A DNA stretch of 64,000 bases from Clostridium sp. OF03-18AA (GTDB taxonomy: Bacteria; Bacillota; Clostridia; Lachnospirales; Lachnospiraceae): contig NZ_QUEP01000002.1 in assembly GCF_003478035.1 (NCBI RefSeq), positions 248,001 through 312,000 on the forward strand, written 5' to 3'. The number at the start of each line of letters is the position of its first letter. The stretch's first letter is position 1. Position numbers and translations under genes: made by a program. The notes beneath the pieces were generated by a model. It saw only the letters and a list, made by a program, of their open reading frames with translations. It was not told the DNA's origin and did not search any database. Of this stretch, positions 61,193-64,000 are shown piece by piece.

Positions 61193-61549
61193 ATGGCAGC
61201 AGAAAAGAATTTTGAAAACAAAGTCAAAGCGTTCCTGAAGGACACCGGGGCATGGCTGTTGAAATACTGGGGTGGTGCTGCTTATACAAAAAGCGGTATT
61301 CCTGACCTGTTGGTTTGTTCAGATGGGTGTTTCCTTGGTGTTGAAGTCAAAGCACCAAACGGTGAACCGTCACTATTGCAGTTGGTCAACCTCAAAAAAA
61401 TCAGAGAATCAGGCGGGTATGGAATTTTGTTGTACCCCAAGGATTTTGAACAGTTCAAAATGTTCATTGCAAAAAAATCAGAACTTAACGCTTGGTATCT
61501 TTCCAACATTGAAGATCAGAAGCGTTGGGAAATAAAATTATCAAAATAA
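61193..61549 (+). CDS. VRR-NUC domain nuclease
   Basis: 118 residues: FENKVKAFLKDTGAWLLKYWGG, SGIPDLLVCSDGCFLGVEVKAP. The Asp of PDLL and ExK of VEVK form the PD-(D/E)xK active site. VRR-NUC proteins are standalone phage nucleases acting on DNA branches. Starts at the base after the transglycosylase stop. Confidence 0.9.
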   Translation: MAAEKNFENKVKAFLKDTGAWLLKYWGGAAYTKSGIPDLLVCSDGCFLGVEVKAPNGEPSLLQLVNLKKIRESGGYGILLYPKDFEQFKMFIAKKSELNAWYLSNIEDQKRWEIKLSK

Positions 61550-61562
61550 GGAGTGAAAGAGC

Positions 61563-62264
61563 ATGGCAGCAAAAAAGAAAGCAAATGCAGCGGTTGAGAA
61601 TACCGCAGAAGTAACACAGGAAACAACTGAACAGGTTCAGGACACAGTTGAACAGATGACAGAGGACAACAAGAAGGAACTTGACAACAAGAAGTTTGTG
61701 GTTGACCACTTACTTTCAACCAAGCGTGAAGGAATGGAAGATCTGATTGATTACATGGAACAGATCGGATTCTTTGAAGCACCTTGCAGTGGTGGAAATC
61801 ATCTTGCTTGTCAGTTCGGACTTGTTCACCACAGCAGAAATGTAATGATGGCAGCAGAAAACATTGGTTATGCACTTCTTGGTAAAGTTAAGTATGAAGA
61901 AATTCGTGATTCAGTCATCATTGCAGCAGCATTACATGATCTTGGTAAGTGTGGGGACTTTGGCAAGCAGATGTATGTGCCTAACATCCTGAAATCAGGT
62001 AAAGCATCAGAAGCTAAACCGTTTAAGCGTAACCCGGCACTTCTTCCACTTGACCATGCAACCCGCAGCATCAAGTTAGCAACCCTTTTCATTGACCTGA
62101 CGGAAGATGAAGAATTTGCGATCAGATACCATGACGGTCTGTATGAATCAGCAAACTATGCAGTGAAGGGAAATGAAACCCCGTTATATTTGATTCTGCA
62201 CTATGCTGATTTATGGTCAAGCAGAGTAACAGAAGGCAGCACAGATGAAGGAAGTGAAGAATAA
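61563..62264 (+). CDS. HD-domain hydrolase
   Basis: 233 residues. Low-complexity acidic/Gln-rich N-terminus (about 1-45), then an HD-type phosphohydrolase domain: FGLVHHSRNVM (His), IAAALHDLGKCGDFGKQMY (HD motif) and TLFIDLTEDEEFAIRYHDGLY (distal Asp). The substrate is likely a nucleotide or dNTP, or a cyclic nucleotide; not known. 14-nt gap from the nuclease. Confidence 0.85.
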   Translation: MAAKKKANAAVENTAEVTQETTEQVQDTVEQMTEDNKKELDNKKFVVDHLLSTKREGMEDLIDYMEQIGFFEAPCSGGNHLACQFGLVHHSRNVMMAAENIGYALLGKVKYEEIRDSVIIAAALHDLGKCGDFGKQMYVPNILKSGKASEAKPFKRNPALLPLDHATRSIKLATLFIDLTEDEEFAIRYHDGLYESANYAVKGNETPLYLILHYADLWSSRVTEGSTDEGSEE

Positions 62265-62563
62265 TGGATAAAAGAGATAAGAAAATCAGACAGTTAGAAG
62301 ATGAACGCAATCAGCTAATGGCTGAAAATCAGGAATTGAAATATATCATCAATGATATTCAGTCAGTGAATGATATTATGCGTGAAGATATTGAAAAGGA
62401 ATGTGCTGCTGAATGTGGTTGTATTGTAATTGAAGGAAGTCGCACCAGTTCAGCGTATCAGGATTTAGTTGGTATTCTTCTTGCAAATAACTATTCTGTT
62501 GAAGTCATACCAATGGATGAACGCAGAAAGTTAAAAATCATTATCAAGGAAAGTGAGGTATAA
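62264..62563 (+). CDS. small coiled-coil phage protein
   Basis: 99 residues; residues about 5-45 are a coiled coil (IRQLEDERNQLMAENQELKYI), the rest a small alpha/beta segment with CGCIVIEGSRTSSAYQDLVGILL. Not recognised. The TAATG overlap with the HD gene couples them. Confidence 0.65.
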   Translation: MDKRDKKIRQLEDERNQLMAENQELKYIINDIQSVNDIMREDIEKECAAECGCIVIEGSRTSSAYQDLVGILLANNYSVEVIPMDERRKLKIIIKESEV

Positions 62564-62567
62564 GAGT

Positions 62568-62735
62568 ATGGTAAATGAAAGACAGGGAAAAGTTTACAAT
62601 CCCCGCCCGATATATAACAGAAAGTTATTACGTTCAGTGATTCGTGCGGGAGTTCAGAAACAGTTTGGTCAGCATCATGTTTCTGCTAACATGACGGGAA
62701 ACTTTGAAAAAATTAGAAAGGAACAGGTGAAATAA
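62568..62735 (+). CDS. very small basic phage protein
   Basis: 55 residues, strongly basic (RPIYNRKLLRSVIRAGVQKQFGQHHV). Start ATG 62568 is preferred, with AAGTGAGG upstream; the GTG at 62553 overlaps the previous gene. Not recognised; a nucleic-acid-binding role is possible from charge alone. Confidence 0.6.
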   Translation: MVNERQGKVYNPRPIYNRKLLRSVIRAGVQKQFGQHHVSANMTGNFEKIRKEQVK

Positions 62736-62736
62736 T

Positions 62737-64000
62737 ATGGCACAGATGCTTTTGATTATGGGTGAATCAGGTACAGGAAAAAGTACCAGTATGAGAAATT
62801 GCGATCCGGCAACAACTGCCGTTGTGAACCCGGTTGGTAAGCCGTTACCGTTCAAGGGTAAGTTCACAATGCTGAACAGTGAGGTTGAATCACGCAAAAT
62901 CTGCAAGTTTATGAAGGAACAGGCAGCAGCCGGGAAGAAGTTACTGGTGGTTGATGACTTCCAGTATATTCTTTCAGTCCCTTACATGAACCGTATCAAA
63001 GAAAACGGTTGGGACAAGTGGAATGACTTCGGTGCAAACTACTTTGAAATCATTGAGGTGTGCAAGGAACTTCCTGATGATGTGGTGGTTGCTTATATGA
63101 CCCACACAGAAACACTTGAAAATGGTGTTACTACTATTAAGCTGATCGGAAAGTTACTTCGTGAGAAGATCACCATTGAAGGACTTTTCACCATTGTACT
63201 TAGAACAGGCGTGAATGAAGGAAAGTATTACTTCTACACACAGAACAGTGGCAAGGACACCGTGAAGTCACCTATGGGAATGTTCCCGGCATACGCCATT
63301 GACAATGATCTGAATTATGTGGCTGATAAAATCCGAAACTTCTATGAAGTCGGTGAGTATAAGACAGATGCAGAAATGGGTCAGGCTGATGCACAGGCTG
63401 CATCCGATCTTGAAAAGCCGGATGCAAACGGCAGACGGGCAAGGGGTGGAAAAAAGACCACATCCACAGCAACACCACCTACCACAACAGAGGATGCAGC
63501 ACCAAAGACAGGCAGAACCGCCCGCAAGACACATGATGAAGTGGTGGCTGAAAATAATCAGAAAATGGCTGATTATATGGCAGAGCGTGACAAGGCTATT
63601 GATGCGGTTGCTGATGGGCGTGAAGAAATCCCGTTTGATGAAGCGTGTGCAGCAGCGGATTCTGTACCGCAGCCGGAACTTGAAACACCGCCAAGAAGAA
63701 CATGCAAGGAAAGAAAGGCAGCAGAACAGGATGGTACAACAAACACTGATTCTGAAAGTGTTGTACTGGATGCAGATACTTACTTCTATGTTCCGGCTGA
63801 TGACAATTATGTGATGAAGCATAAGGGTGACAAGGTTGACCTGATTGTTGATGGTGTGGAAGTGATGAAGGTTATCAGCAAGGAAGAATTTGGTGAAGGT
63901 GTGAAGCGTTTGGCACAGGCAGACAATCCTAAGCCGGAAAACCCTATTGACGGGGCAATGAATCCGCCGGAGAAGGGCAGACGCACAAGAAGAAGTGCAG
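62737..64000 (+). CDS. phage AAA_24/Sak4-like ATPase, 3' end outside the window
   Basis: At least 421 residues. P-loop GESGTGKST (9-17) and Walker B KLLVVDDFQY (about 68-77) in a RecA-like core (to about 200), then a long Ala/Pro/Lys-rich variable tail with RARGGKKTTS and repeated PENP/PEKG-type segments. AAA_24 (Sak4) proteins are phage single-strand annealing proteins that work with an SSB; the tail is unusual and could be a linker or disordered part. The start ATG 62737 is behind AACAGGTG. The gene is open at 64000. Confidence 0.75.
   Translation, partial: MAQMLLIMGESGTGKSTSMRNCDPATTAVVNPVGKPLPFKGKFTMLNSEVESRKICKFMKEQAAAGKKLLVVDDFQYILSVPYMNRIKENGWDKWNDFGANYFEIIEVCKELPDDVVVAYMTHTETLENGVTTIKLIGKLLREKITIEGLFTIVLRTGVNEGKYYFYTQNSGKDTVKSPMGMFPAYAIDNDLNYVADKIRNFYEVGEYKTDAEMGQADAQAASDLEKPDANGRRARGGKKTTSTATPPTTTEDAAPKTGRTARKTHDEVVAENNQKMADYMAERDKAIDAVADGREEIPFDEACAAADSVPQPELETPPRRTCKERKAAEQDGTTNTDSESVVLDADTYFYVPADDNYVMKHKGDKVDLIVDGVEVMKVISKEEFGEGVKRLAQADNPKPENPIDGAMNPPEKGRRTRRSA

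Larger units (their letters stand above)
52325..64000. mobile_element. left part of an integrated temperate phage (or phage-like integrative element)
   Basis: Begins between the pepT terminator and the integrase and runs off the right edge. Evidence: tyrosine integrase at the border on the - strand, CI-like repressor, divergent promoters with shared operators, and a continuous + strand operon of short, tightly packed phage-type genes (Cro-like HTH, helicase, VRR-NUC, HD, AAA ATPase). Base composition is visibly more A+T-rich and codon use differs from the core (more AAA, GAA, TTG). No structural genes are in view, so an ICE or satellite cannot be excluded. Confidence 0.85.

Overview
The window looks like a chromosomal segment of an anaerobic, endospore-forming, Gram-positive Clostridia, most likely Lachnospiraceae. 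This rests on recognition of gene order and protein families, not on a database search. The supporting features are an alpha/beta spore protein, a YlbJ sporulation membrane protein, a BofC-like domain, the rod-shape and Min systems together (MreC/D, RodA, PBP2, MinC/D/E), and the blocks mutS-mutL-miaA-(methionine gamma-lyase family) and ylxM-ffh-rpsP-khpA-rimM-trmD-rplS-lepB-rbgA-rnhB-yraN. No rRNA, tRNA or CRISPR array was found.

Bases 1-52,250 are dense core chromosome, nearly all on the + strand, with somewhat higher G+C than the right end. In order it holds: phoH (partial)-ybeY-DUF3048 lipoprotein-flippase; a BofC-like protein; two FAD-dependent oxidoreductases behind a structured leader; proline synthesis (proB, DUF896, formyl-THF cyclo-ligase, proA); tRNA modification and mismatch repair (miaB, mutS, mutL, miaA) ending in a PLP enzyme; DUF4321 and radC; the shape/division block mreC-mreD-PBP2, minC-minD-minE, rodA, mgsA and a D,D-carboxypeptidase; a small P-loop protein; the SRP/ribosome block; pgeF; a spore protein; rsmD and coaD; ylbJ on the - strand; a pseudouridine synthase, a HAD phosphatase, YgiQ, an SDR and a second pseudouridine synthase; recU-hflK-hflC; and pepT. 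Many intergenic gaps hold near-consensus sigma-A promoters (17-nt spacers) and intrinsic terminators.

From about 52,320 to the right edge the window enters an integrated temperate phage or related integrative element. The change shows as lower G+C, a tyrosine integrase on the - strand, a CI-like repressor and divergent promoters. A single long + strand early operon follows: PAPS-reductase-like protein, Cro-like and second HTH proteins, Toprim protein, SNF2-type helicase, anchored lytic transglycosylase, VRR-NUC nuclease, HD hydrolase and AAA_24/Sak4-like ATPase. The other end of the element lies outside the window.

The most interesting signal is the roughly 600-nt non-coding stretch between the divergent repressor/early promoters and the first early gene (54,702-55,308). 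By eye it folds into four consecutive domains. These include a 10-bp hairpin whose whole loop is complementary to a downstream segment (pseudoknot), and a 27-bp closing stem around four hairpins, two of which carry the same TAATGTG loop on different stems. This is strong internal evidence for a large structured phage RNA. Related findings are a 19-bp operator palindrome present twice in the early region, a cluster of GTAACNGTT repeats, and a promoter that fires straight into a perfect inverted repeat at the element-chromosome border.
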